Positions 57,635-64,000 of a stretch of 64,000 nt of DNA are shown in pieces. Made by a program: the position numbers and the translations under genes. Source of the stretch: DASZFV01 sp036494575 (GTDB lineage Bacteria; Myxococcota_A; Polyangia; Fen-1088); contig DASXOE010000083.1 of assembly GCA_036494575.1 (NCBI GenBank), positions 1 to 64,000 on the forward strand, read 5' to 3'. The notes beneath the pieces were generated by a model, which had not been told where the DNA came from, made no database searches, and saw only the letters and a program-made list of their open reading frames with translations. Within the stretch, counting starts at the first letter, position 1; each line of letters begins with the position of its first letter.

Positions 57635-57649
57635 CCCGCCGTAGGCGGG
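57635..57649. terminator. CCCGCC/GGCGGG hairpin between converging genes
   Basis: Six-pair perfect stem with loop GTA immediately after the stop of the hypothetical gene and before the converging lipoprotein. It is followed by a G run, not a T tract, so an intrinsic terminator is only a possibility. Confidence 0.3.
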
Positions 57650-57720
57650 GGGGGTGGCAGGGTGGCTGCCCGTCCGCGACGTGAGCCGGTTGCGTTTACG
57701 CAGACGGGCTCCTAGGACGG

Positions 57721-58926
57721 TCAGCGCGTGAGGCGGTGGATGGCCGGATAGGTGCCCCAAGTGCCCCAGTAGATTTGCTCCGGCGTGACGGCAATGAAGT
57801 GCGGATCGATCTGTCCGCCGACGATCGGCGTGATGGCGCCGCCGCCGAGGGGTGCCGAGAAGAGGCCGCCGTCGGTGCCGATCTTGGTCCAGTAAATCAG
57901 CGTGCCGTCCGTGGCGACGCCATAAGGAGCGCCGTCGACGTCTGCGACCGTCTCGAGCGGGCCGCCCGCGAGAGGGACGCGCCGGATGTGGCCGTTTTGA
58001 TCCGGCGCGTAGGCGAAGCCGCCGACGAGGAGGAGATCCGTGGGAATCTTGAGGCCGCTCGCGAGGACGGTGGGCGGAGGCAGGTTCGAGCGCGCGTCGG
58101 CGTCGGCCGCGTCGGCGTGGGCGTCGGCAATCGCGTCGGTGTCGGCCGCTGCCTTGGCCTCGGCGGTCGCGTGGGCGTCGGCCGCGGCGTCGGCGCCCGC
58201 GTCCGCGGCATCGGCGCCCGCGTCCGCGGCATCGGCGGAGCCAGCGTCGGCGGAGACCGTGAGGTGGTCGGGCGTGCTCAGGATCGTTCCGTCCGTGATG
58301 TCGGTCCAGTAGACGACGCCGCCCTGGACGGCGATGGCGCGCGGTTGCGCGAGCCCGTCGCAGAGCGCGATCGGCTTCGCGCCCGGCGTGAGATCGAGCT
58401 TCATGATCTTCCCTTGACCCACGCCCTGCGTCCAAAACAGGCTGGCGCCGTCCGTCGCGAGGGAGCGCGGCTGGTCGAGGCCGGTCGCGAGCGCGACGGG
58501 CGTGCCGCCCGCGACCGGCACGCGCATGATGCGGCCGAGCCCCGGCACGGCATAAGTCGCGAAGGTCCCGTCGACGACGAGACCGAACGTACCGGAGTCG
58601 TCGAAGACGAGCGGCTCGGGACCGCCGCCCGTGAGGGGCGCGCGCGCGAGGACGGCGCCCGAGCCTTGGAGGGTCCAGTAGATGTGGTCGCCGCTCACGA
58701 CGATGCGTCCCGGCCGCGCTGGCGTACAGCCAACGGTGGCGGGCTCGTCCGCGCTGGTTCCGCCCGGGACGCACGGCGGCGGCCCCAGATCGATCGGCGG
58801 GGCGGCGTCCTCGGTCACGCGGGGCAAGATGGCCGCGTCGGTGGTGACGCCGAGGTCGTGCTTGCGCGGGGCGCACGCCGCGAGGCAGAGAGCGGCGCAA
58901 GCGGCGAGGCGCGATCCCTTCGACAT
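57721..58926 (-). CDS. Lipoprotein with propeller-like repeats, last gene of bufferin-type operon
   Basis: 401 residues. Signal with lipobox LCLAACAPRKH. The mature part has repeats of YWT/YA type: GRIVVSGDHIYWTLQGSGAV, LATDGASLFWTQGVGQG, IAVQGGVVYWTDITDGTI, VATDGTLIYWTKIGTDGG and ITPEQ-type IAVTPEQIYWGTWGTY, each about 45 residues apart with G(G)(V/I)(V/L)(Y/F)W; these look like blades of a YWTD/NHL-like propeller. An Asp/Ala-rich insertion (about residues 235-285, encoded by tandem repeats) splits the series. The ATG at 58926 is 16 bases after the DUF2063 stop, so it belongs to the same transcript. Its role with the metallophore is unknown. Confidence 0.78.
   Translation of the reverse strand: MSKGSRLAACAALCLAACAPRKHDLGVTTDAAILPRVTEDAAPPIDLGPPPCVPGGTSADEPATVGCTPARPGRIVVSGDHIYWTLQGSGAVLARAPLTGGGPEPLVFDDSGTFGLVVDGTFATYAVPGLGRIMRVPVAGGTPVALATGLDQPRSLATDGASLFWTQGVGQGKIMKLDLTPGAKPIALCDGLAQPRAIAVQGGVVYWTDITDGTILSTPDHLTVSADAGSADAADAGADAADAGADAAADAHATAEAKAAADTDAIADAHADAADADARSNLPPPTVLASGLKIPTDLLLVGGFAYAPDQNGHIRRVPLAGGPLETVADVDGAPYGVATDGTLIYWTKIGTDGGLFSAPLGGGAITPIVGGQIDPHFIAVTPEQIYWGTWGTYPAIHRLTR
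58190..58231. repeat. Two perfect 21-bp tandem copies inside lipoprotein linker
   Basis: Two adjacent identical 21-base units within a stretch rich in GCGTCGGC-type repeats (about 58,100-58,260). They encode DAADAGA-like peptide in the linker of the lipoprotein gene, so copy number is free to vary in frame. Confidence 0.7.
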
Positions 58927-58942
58927 CGGGCTGATTCTAGCT

Positions 58943-59767
58943 TCAGAGGCGAGCGAGAAGGTCGTCGGCGAGCCAGCGCCCGAGACAATCCGCGGCGAGT
59001 CGCGCCGCCGCCTCCGCGGAGTCGAGCTCGTCACCGAGCGCCGTGCAGAGCGCGCCGAACGTCGTCCCGGGAAGCAACGACTCGAGCGCGCGTCGCTCGC
59101 GTGCCCCGACAGTCCGGTGATGGACCGTTACGCCTCGGCGCCAAACCAGGATGGCGTGTTCGGGCTCAGCCACCGTGGGCGCCGCAGGCTCGCCTCCGCC
59201 TTCGATGGCGCGCCAGACGTCCTCGACGGTCCACGCCGCGGGCACGAGGGCGCACGCGGGCACGGGCGCGAGCGCGAGCGCGGCGAACGCCTCGGGCGCG
59301 AGCGCGGAGAGCGCCGCCTGCCCGAGGACCTCGGCGTCGGCGCGATCGAACACGTCGACGCGCGCCCACTCGAGCGCGGCGAGCTCGGTGAGCCAGGGGC
59401 GCGTCGCGCCCAGCGCGTGGCGCGCGAGGAAGCCAGGCAGCGCCGCGCCCGCGAAGCGCAGGGACGGGTGCCGCGACGGGTGCGCCTGCAGGTAGTCCGT
59501 CGCGAGGTCGTGGAACGTCTCCGCGCCCACGACGGCCGCGAGCTTCGAATAGTCGGCGCGCAGGACCTCGAGGATGCGGAAGAAGTACATGTTGGCGTAC
59601 ACGTCGAGCCGCTCGACGGCCGACGCGCGCGCGTCGCCCGCGATGATCGCGGCGAGCTCGCGCTCGGGAATCCCGCGCCTCACGAGCTCGTCGGCGATGC
59701 CTTGCGGACCCGTGACGAGCTCGAAGAAACGCCGTTGTAGCTCGGCGAGCGCGGGCCCGTCAGGCAC
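58943..59767 (-). CDS. hvfC: DUF2063 protein, HvfC/BufC-like peptide-modification partner
   Basis: 274 residues. DUF2063 proteins accompany DUF692 enzymes and probably deliver the precursor peptide. N-terminal helical domain: LAELQRRFFELVTG, ERLDVYANMYFFRILEVLRAD, LAAVVGAETFHDLATDYLQAH, PSRHPSLRFAGAALPGFLARH. The C-terminal half has VTVHHRTVGARERRALESLLPG and FGALCTALGDELDSAEAAARLA, also family-typical. I start at GTG 59767, which overlaps the DUF692 stop by eight bases; the start is supported by the beginning of the helical domain. It is required in known bufferin operons for cysteine modification. Confidence 0.85.
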   Translation of the reverse strand: MPDGPALAELQRRFFELVTGPQGIADELVRRGIPERELAAIIAGDARASAVERLDVYANMYFFRILEVLRADYSKLAAVVGAETFHDLATDYLQAHPSRHPSLRFAGAALPGFLARHALGATRPWLTELAALEWARVDVFDRADAEVLGQAALSALAPEAFAALALAPVPACALVPAAWTVEDVWRAIEGGGEPAAPTVAEPEHAILVWRRGVTVHHRTVGARERRALESLLPGTTFGALCTALGDELDSAEAAARLAADCLGRWLADDLLARL

Positions 59768-60635
59768 GCGGGCGCTCCGCGGTCTCGGCGCCGGGGCGCG
59801 CCTCCGGCGCGTCGGGCCCTGCCTCGGCGGCGACGGCCTTGGCGCGCAGCGACTCCTCGACGAGGCGGGCGAGCGGCGGCAGCTTGTCGTCCCACTCGAT
59901 GAGCGTGGGCACGGCGCCGAAGCGCGTGACGGCGTGGCGATAGAGCTCCCACACCTCTTCGCGCACGGGGTGGTCGTGCGTGTCGAGCAGGAGCTCGCCC
60001 AGTCGGCTGTGGCCCGCGAGGTGAAGCTGGCCGACACGCCCCACGGGGATCGCGTCGATGAAGGCGCGCGCGTCGAAGCCGTGGTTGTGCGCGCTCACGA
60101 AGACGTTGTTGACGTCGAGCAGGAGGCCGCAGTCCGTGCGCGCCGCGAGGGCGGCGAGAAATTGCCACTCCGCCATCGTCGACTGCGTGAAGGACACGTA
60201 GCTCGAGACGTTCTCGACGAGGATCTGCCGCCGCAAGCGATCCTGAACGCGCAACACGCGCTCGGCCACGTGGGCGAGCGCCTCCTCGGTGAACGGCAGC
60301 GGCAGCAGGTCGTGCGCGTAGGCGCCGCCGTGGCTGCCCCAGCACAGGTGGTCCGAGACGATGGCGGGCTCGATCTCGCGCGCGAGGGCGGCGAGCTCGT
60401 CGAGATAACGCGCGTCGAGCGGGTCCGTGGAGCCGAGCGACAACGACACGCCGTGCAGGACGACCGGCCAGCGCTCACGCACGGCGCGCAGCACGCGCCG
60501 CGGGTTGCCGCCCGGCTCCATGAAGTTGTCCGAGATGACCTCGAACCAATCCACGGGCGGATTCGTCTCCAGCACCTCCGCGTAGTGCTCCGTGCGGAGG
60601 CCGATGCCGTGTCCGAGCGCTGGGACCGAGATCAT
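59760..60635 (-). CDS. hvfB: DUF692 multinuclear non-heme iron enzyme, HvfB/BufB-like
   Basis: MNIO/DUF692 enzymes use a two- or three-iron centre to rearrange cysteines, as in MbnB, TglH and bufferin synthase HvfB/BufB. 291 residues from ATG 60635, the usual length; a GTG at 60734 overlaps hvfA and looks wrong. Family motifs: GHGIGLRTEHYAEVLE, WFEVISDNFM, LHGVSLSLGS, SDHLCWGSHGG, LVENVSSYVSF, DVNNVFVSAHNHG, LHLAGH and DTHDHPV, which contain the metal-ligating histidine, aspartate and glutamate residues, so the iron site appears complete. It follows the precursor gene by 70 bases. Confidence 0.9.
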   Translation of the reverse strand: MISVPALGHGIGLRTEHYAEVLETNPPVDWFEVISDNFMEPGGNPRRVLRAVRERWPVVLHGVSLSLGSTDPLDARYLDELAALAREIEPAIVSDHLCWGSHGGAYAHDLLPLPFTEEALAHVAERVLRVQDRLRRQILVENVSSYVSFTQSTMAEWQFLAALAARTDCGLLLDVNNVFVSAHNHGFDARAFIDAIPVGRVGQLHLAGHSRLGELLLDTHDHPVREEVWELYRHAVTRFGAVPTLIEWDDKLPPLARLVEESLRAKAVAAEAGPDAPEARPGAETAERPRA

Positions 60636-60705
60636 GTGAAAGAAGCGGCTCGCGCGGCGTCTCGATTCATCGAGGGCGTGCGAGCCGCTCTCCTGAGCGT
60701 GGGCG

Positions 60706-60960
60706 TTACTTTCCGGCGGCCGTGACCTTGCCACCCTTGTCCTTGCACTCCTTCTCGCTCATCTCCATCCAGCCCTTGCCGTGGCAGCCGTTCTTCCCGG
60801 CGCAGGAGTTCGAGGCGCTGTGACAGCTCCCCTTGCCCGCGCAGCTGTTGACGCCCGCGCAGTGGACCTTGGCCGCGTCGGCCGCGCTCGCGACGAGCGG
60901 GGCGCTGGCGCTGAAGAGTCCGGCGGCCATGGCGGCGATGAGTGCTCCCTTGGTGCTCAT
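60706..60960 (-). CDS. hvfA: Bufferin-like Cys-rich metallophore precursor
   Basis: 84 residues. Signal peptide ALIAAMAAGLFSASAPLVASA, cleavage near residue 26, then a small core with cysteines at 34, 40, 46, 53, 59 and 72: CAGVNSCAGKGSC, a spacer, CAGKNGCHGKGW, then MEMSEKECKDKGGKV. The spacing of six between pairs and the GW(x)EMSEKEC end resemble the second bufferin group (BufA2-like) of DUF692 operons, which are periplasmic copper-binding peptides. A GGAG seven bases before the ATG at 60960 fixes the start. In known systems the cysteines become thiooxazole-type groups; here that is inference from the neighbours. Confidence 0.82.
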   Translation of the reverse strand: MSTKGALIAAMAAGLFSASAPLVASAADAAKVHCAGVNSCAGKGSCHSASNSCAGKNGCHGKGWMEMSEKECKDKGGKVTAAGK

Positions 60961-61028
60961 TGGTATTCTCCGATGTGATGGTGGGGGTTCGGGGGGTGCG
61001 ATTGTGACGTTCGTTCCTTGTACACGAT

Positions 61029-61529
61029 TCACGCGGTGACGGTTTCGCCGGCCGCGTTCTTTTTTCCGAGGAGGCGCTCGAGCCTGGGCGCGACGAGGCG
61101 ATCGAGCGACAGCGGCCCTGCGCCCGCGACGGCCAGCCACAGGAAGAAGACCAGGTAGCTCCACTCCTCGAAGCCGACGAGATCGGTGAGGCCGTGGATG
61201 TCGGCGCGCTTGGCCGTTAGGATCGCGATGATCATCGTGAAGGCCATGGGCAGCACGGCGAGGCGCGTGCCGAGGCCCACGAGCACGAGGATGCCGCCGA
61301 AGAATTCCGTGGCGGCGGCCACGTGGGCGTTCAGCCCGGGCGCGGGGATGCCGAGGCCCCTGAAGTATTCGGTGACGTCCGGCAGCGTGTGCAGCTTGCC
61401 CCAGCCCGTGCCGATGAAGACCAAGCCGACGGTGAGCCGCGCCAACGCGGGCCCGATGGGCTCGAGACGCCGCGCGACGGTCAGCAGGCGTTCGCGGAGG
61501 TCTCCGATGAGGGTGGTCTGGTTCGTCAA
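61029..61529 (-). CDS. hvfD: DoxX family membrane protein, HvfD/BufD-like
   Basis: 166 residues with four apparent helices: ALARLTVGLVFIGTGWGKLH, VAAATEFFGGILVLVGLGTRL, AFTMIIAILTAK and YLVFFLWLAVAGAGPLSL. DoxX family features are GTGWGKLH in helix 1 and the TEFFGGI segment in helix 2. DoxX proteins are regular members of bufferin-type operons. The start is TTG at 61529: AAGGAG lies at 61536-61541, six bases upstream, and no ATG or GTG lies near. It is first in the transcript, 84 bases from a divergent hypothetical gene. Confidence 0.88.
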   Translation of the reverse strand: MTNQTTLIGDLRERLLTVARRLEPIGPALARLTVGLVFIGTGWGKLHTLPDVTEYFRGLGIPAPGLNAHVAAATEFFGGILVLVGLGTRLAVLPMAFTMIIAILTAKRADIHGLTDLVGFEEWSYLVFFLWLAVAGAGPLSLDRLVAPRLERLLGKKNAAGETVTA

Positions 61530-61535
61530 AGTCGG

Positions 61536-61541
61536 CTCCTT
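61536..61541 (-). promoter_or_regulatory. Shine-Dalgarno that decides a TTG start
   Basis: Minus-strand AAGGAG, perfect match, six bases before the TTG of the DoxX gene. It explains why that gene starts with TTG, and no alternative start shows equal spacing. Confidence 0.85.
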
Positions 61542-61613
61542 TTTGGGGGATACTACGGGACCTGGCGCGAAGAAGTTACGGGGGCGGTCACGGTCTGCTA
61601 GGCTAGAGTCGTC

Positions 61614-61976
61614 ATGGCGGAACGGCGCCGAACGCGCGGCGACAAGCGCGCAGCTCGTGAGAAGGACCTGGCGATGGTCTTCGGGCCCTCGCTGGACGGT
61701 CAGGGGTTGAGCGTGCTCCGTCGGCGGGCCGGGTCGATGGGCGTCGAGGCCGGGACGCTGCGCCCACTCCAGGAGGGGCGCGCCATCACGGGCGAGGTCG
61801 TCCACCTCGAGCCGCGCCGCGAGGCGCCGTTCCTGTTCGACTGCGTGACCGACGAGGAGCTCTCGACGGCCACGGCGGCGTCGTTCGCCGGGCCGCCGCA
61901 GGTCGCCACCGACGAATACCGCCGCGGATGGGACGCCATCTGGGGATCGCGCCCGCGCCCTTCCGCCGTGAACTGA
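61614..61976 (+). CDS. Hypothetical soluble protein
   Basis: 120 residues, no family recognised. Basic N-terminus AERRRTRGDKRAAREKDLAM, a central segment GPSLDGQGLSVLRRRAGS and GTLRPLQEGRAITGEVVHLE, PFLFDCVTDEELST, then EYRRGWDAIWG. The segment LRPLQEGRAITGEVVHLEPRREAP resembles a short strand pair. ATG 61614 lies within a divergent intergenic region with the bufferin-type operon, so it might share regulation. I assign no function. Confidence 0.6.
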   Translation: MAERRRTRGDKRAAREKDLAMVFGPSLDGQGLSVLRRRAGSMGVEAGTLRPLQEGRAITGEVVHLEPRREAPFLFDCVTDEELSTATAASFAGPPQVATDEYRRGWDAIWGSRPRPSAVN

Positions 61977-62215
61977 TCGCGCTCGGCGCGGGGCCGCCGA
62001 CGGCCTCCAGTCACGCAAGTCCTTCACCGCCACAGATTTCCGATGAACGGATGGGGCCGTGCCACCCGCCGACTGATTTCGCGCAGCGCCCTCCGTTGGA
62101 AGTCGGGCCGTAATATCAGGCTTTTGCCGGCGCGCCACGACGACGGCGTGGGATGCGAACGCTGGTTTCTGCGCCCTGAGCCTCGGTGGTGCGCGAATTG
62201 CTCTCCCAACTGGCC

Positions 62216-62953
62216 ATGAAAGCAAACCGTGGTTCCGCGCCATTGTTGGCGCTCGCTTCACTTCTCCTTGGCGGCGCTTGTGGGTCGGTCGCGCCATCGG
62301 GCCCAGGTGCCGGGGGATCGGGCGGCGGCGGACAGATGACGGGCGGGGCGGGGACGACGGGCGGGGCGGGGACGACCGGCGGGGCGGGGACGAACGGGAC
62401 GGGTGGGTCGGGTGGCGCCGGCGGGATGAGCGGGCGCGTGCCGCAGAAGCATCGAGCGGCCGCCGTCGCGTGCCCCACCGATCGTCCGGCGGGCCTGTGC
62501 ACCGCCCCGAACGTAGATGCGGGCTTCGGCTGCGCGAAGGACCAGGACTGCACCGCGGGCACCAACGGTCGGTGCTCGTCGGGTGGACGATTGGCCGGCT
62601 GCCAGTGCACCTACGACACGTGCTCGACGGACGCCGACTGCGCGCAGATGGGCGGCCCCTGCGAGTGCCGGTCCACCGCGCAAGGGATCGTCGCGCCGCC
62701 GACGACGACGACGGCGAACGTCTGCAAGGCCGGCAAGTGCCGCGTCGACCACGACTGCGGCCCGGGCGGTTACTGCTCGCCGTCCCTCGGGAACTGCGGC
62801 AACTACGGCGGCGTCGTCGGCTATTACTGCCACACGGCGAAAGACACGTGCGTGGACGACTCGGATTGCCAGGTTCGGGGCGGTGCCGGCGACTGCCGCT
62901 ACGACCTCGCGGGCAATTCGTGGGCGTGCGCCACTTCGCAGTGTGCAGGGTGA
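62216..62953 (+). CDS. Cysteine-rich lipoprotein with Gly/Thr repeat linker
   Basis: 245 residues. Signal with lipobox LLLGGACGS, then a linker of repeated TGGAGT units encoded by tandem 18-base repeats, then a domain with about twenty cysteines in short spacings such as CAKDQDCTAGTNGRC, CQCTYDTCSTDADC, CECRS and DTCVDDSDCQ, typical of the disulfide-rich repeats in myxobacterial secreted proteins. ATG 62216 is preferred since it begins the signal; a longer in-frame start exists at 62186. Its stop overlaps the GTG of the next gene (GTGA), so the two are coupled. Confidence 0.8.
   Translation: MKANRGSAPLLALASLLLGGACGSVAPSGPGAGGSGGGGQMTGGAGTTGGAGTTGGAGTNGTGGSGGAGGMSGRVPQKHRAAAVACPTDRPAGLCTAPNVDAGFGCAKDQDCTAGTNGRCSSGGRLAGCQCTYDTCSTDADCAQMGGPCECRSTAQGIVAPPTTTTANVCKAGKCRVDHDCGPGGYCSPSLGNCGNYGGVVGYYCHTAKDTCVDDSDCQVRGGAGDCRYDLAGNSWACATSQCAG
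62339..62392. repeat. Three tandem 18-bp units in lipoprotein linker
   Basis: Units at 62339-62356, 62357-62374 and 62375-62392; the first two are identical (ACGGGCGGGGCGGGGACG) and the third differs by one base. They encode TGGAGT three times and stay in frame with the lipoprotein. Confidence 0.85.
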
Positions 62954-64000
62954 GCGCGCCGCGCGCGCCACACCCCGTGGTCGCGCGGGCCGCGTGCGTG
63001 CTCGCGTTGGCGGCGGGCGCGTGCGGCGAGAACGCCCCCGCCGGCGGCGGGGATCCGCAGGTCGCCTACTTGCGCGACGCCGCGAGCCGCCGCCGCGCGC
63101 TCGTCGACTCGCTCGTCAATCCCGCCAATGGCTACTCTGAGCTGCGCCTCGCGCGCTACGCGACCGGCGCGGCCGACGACTGGGAGCGCCTCGACGCTTG
63201 GAATCCGCTCGTCGCGCCCGTCGCGCCCGTCGCGCTCGACGCCGCGCCGCCGACGCCGCTCGCGTTGCCCGCCGACGCGCGCGCCCTCGAGCTGCCCGAC
63301 GACGCGACCTGGGATGGATCGACGTCGCTCGTCGCGCTCGGCGAGGAGGCGTTCTTCCGCTACCCCGCGCAGCTCGCGCCGCCGGCCCTCACGCCAGTCA
63401 CGCGCGACGCCGCCCAACGCTACGGCCTCTGGCTCGACGGGACGCGCGGCGTCGGCGGCGTCGTCGCCGTCGAGGTCGCGGGGGGCACCGCGCTCGCGCT
63501 GTCGTGCTCGTCCTGCCACGCGGACGTCGTGGGGGGCCGCCTCGTGCCCGGGCTGCCGAGCGCCCACCTCGACTTGGGCCGCATGATCGTCGACAGCGCC
63601 GCGACCGACGACGTGACCAGCTCGAACCTCCTCGCCTGGGGACCGGGCCGCAACGACGTCACGACGAGCGATGCGTCGTTGCCCGAGCGCGTCTCCGATC
63701 TTCGCCCCCTGCGGTTCCTCTCTCACCTTCAATACGACGCGACGGTGCGCCAGCTCGACGTCGTGTCGCTCGCGATAAGGGTCGAGACGCTCCTCATCAC
63801 GTCGCACGGGCAGGCCAAGCGGCCGCCGCGCATCGTCGCCCTCGCCATCGCGCAGTACCTGTGGAGCCTCGCCGACGGGCTGTCCGCGCCGCCGGCGGCC
63901 GAGACGCCGGGCCGCGCGCTCTTCGCGGCGCGCTGCTCCGGGTGCCACGCGGGCGACGGCTTCACGAGCGTGCCGCGTCCGCTCGCTCAGGTCGGAACGG
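62950..64000 (+). CDS. Diheme cytochrome c lipoprotein, 3' end outside window
   Basis: Frame open from GTG 62950 to the window edge, 350 residues seen. N-terminal signal with lipobox ALAAGACGEN, so probably a lipid-anchored periplasmic or outer-membrane protein. Two CxxCH heme sites are seen: CSSCH at residues 186-190 and CSGCH at about 329-333. The part between has LPSAHLDLGRMIVDSAATDD and LRFLSHLQYDATVRQLDVV. It resembles diheme cytochromes that pass electrons to exported oxidoreductases; the partner is not seen. GTG overlaps the previous stop by four bases, supporting translational coupling. The rest is outside the window. Confidence 0.85.
   Translation, partial: MSAPRAPHPVVARAACVLALAAGACGENAPAGGGDPQVAYLRDAASRRRALVDSLVNPANGYSELRLARYATGAADDWERLDAWNPLVAPVAPVALDAAPPTPLALPADARALELPDDATWDGSTSLVALGEEAFFRYPAQLAPPALTPVTRDAAQRYGLWLDGTRGVGGVVAVEVAGGTALALSCSSCHADVVGGRLVPGLPSAHLDLGRMIVDSAATDDVTSSNLLAWGPGRNDVTTSDASLPERVSDLRPLRFLSHLQYDATVRQLDVVSLAIRVETLLITSHGQAKRPPRIVALAIAQYLWSLADGLSAPPAAETPGRALFAARCSGCHAGDGFTSVPRPLAQVGT

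Noticed and set aside
62339..62392. Short tandem repeats considered as CRISPR
   Set aside because: Units are adjacent, without spacers, and in frame with a lipoprotein linker.

Overview
The window is about 64 kb of very GC-rich DNA, dense with genes on both strands. It looks like chromosome from a member of the Myxococcota, probably a Polyangia-type genome. This is inferred from the mix of a Hanks-type kinase with a PEGA tail, sigma-54 response regulators, ECF sigma operons, a MYXO-CTERM-like sorting tail and many lipoproteins with Gly/Ala/Thr-rich linkers; no rRNA or other marker gene is present to confirm it. I found no tRNA, rRNA, CRISPR array, transposase or phage gene, and no gene-free stretch longer than about 300 bases.

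Bases 1-11,600 are mostly metabolism: a 5'-truncated serC, folA, an OsmC protein, an iron-type alcohol dehydrogenase coupled to a small ABM-type oxygenase, an OPT transporter, a Uma2 nuclease-fold protein, malQ, and a membrane Ser/Thr kinase with a PEGA tail whose stop overlaps the start of an exported esterase. Bases 11,700-17,500 form a lipid-oriented block: a GT4 glycosyltransferase, phosphatidylserine decarboxylase, a long class III aminotransferase, and an Mpo1-like membrane protein whose ribosome binding region is tandemly duplicated. Bases 17,500-19,300 hold a YheT hydrolase and a VapBC-type toxin-antitoxin pair. Bases 19,400-25,700 form a second lipid-phosphate block: two tandem PAP2 proteins, a diacylglycerol-kinase-type lipid kinase, a zinc-phospholipase-like protein fused through a MYXO-CTERM-like tail to an outer-membrane barrel-like domain, and a BrkB/YihY protein.

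Bases 25,900-34,800 carry an ECF sigma factor with a ChrR-like cupin partner, an SGNH-type lipoprotein, CsbD, an ABC exporter, DUF3455 and DUF1207 proteins, a GNAT acetyltransferase and hisC. Bases 34,800-39,900 are regulatory and cell-wall genes: an NtrC-type regulator, RlpA, a soluble lytic transglycosylase and ssb. Bases 40,000-49,450 contain a large lipoprotein, then a tightly packed chain of polysaccharide deacetylase, astA-type gene, NtrC-type regulator and DUF423, then EF-hand, zinc-ribbon/coiled-coil and YbjN-like proteins and a Cys/Met-metabolism PLP enzyme. Bases 49,460-57,630 contain surface lipoproteins around a perfect bidirectional terminator, an ECF sigma-FecR-vWA operon, an outer-membrane-like protein and a class I aminotransferase.

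The most interesting locus is at 57,721-61,529 on the minus strand. It reads as a bufferin-type (HvfABCD-like) peptide metallophore operon: a DoxX protein started from TTG behind a strong Shine-Dalgarno, a secreted 84-residue precursor with six cysteines in repeating CxGxNxC/CxGKGxC spacing, a DUF692 (MNIO) enzyme, a DUF2063 partner, and, apparently appended, a lipoprotein with propeller-like repeats. The window ends in a Cys-rich lipoprotein translationally coupled to a diheme cytochrome c lipoprotein that runs off the edge.
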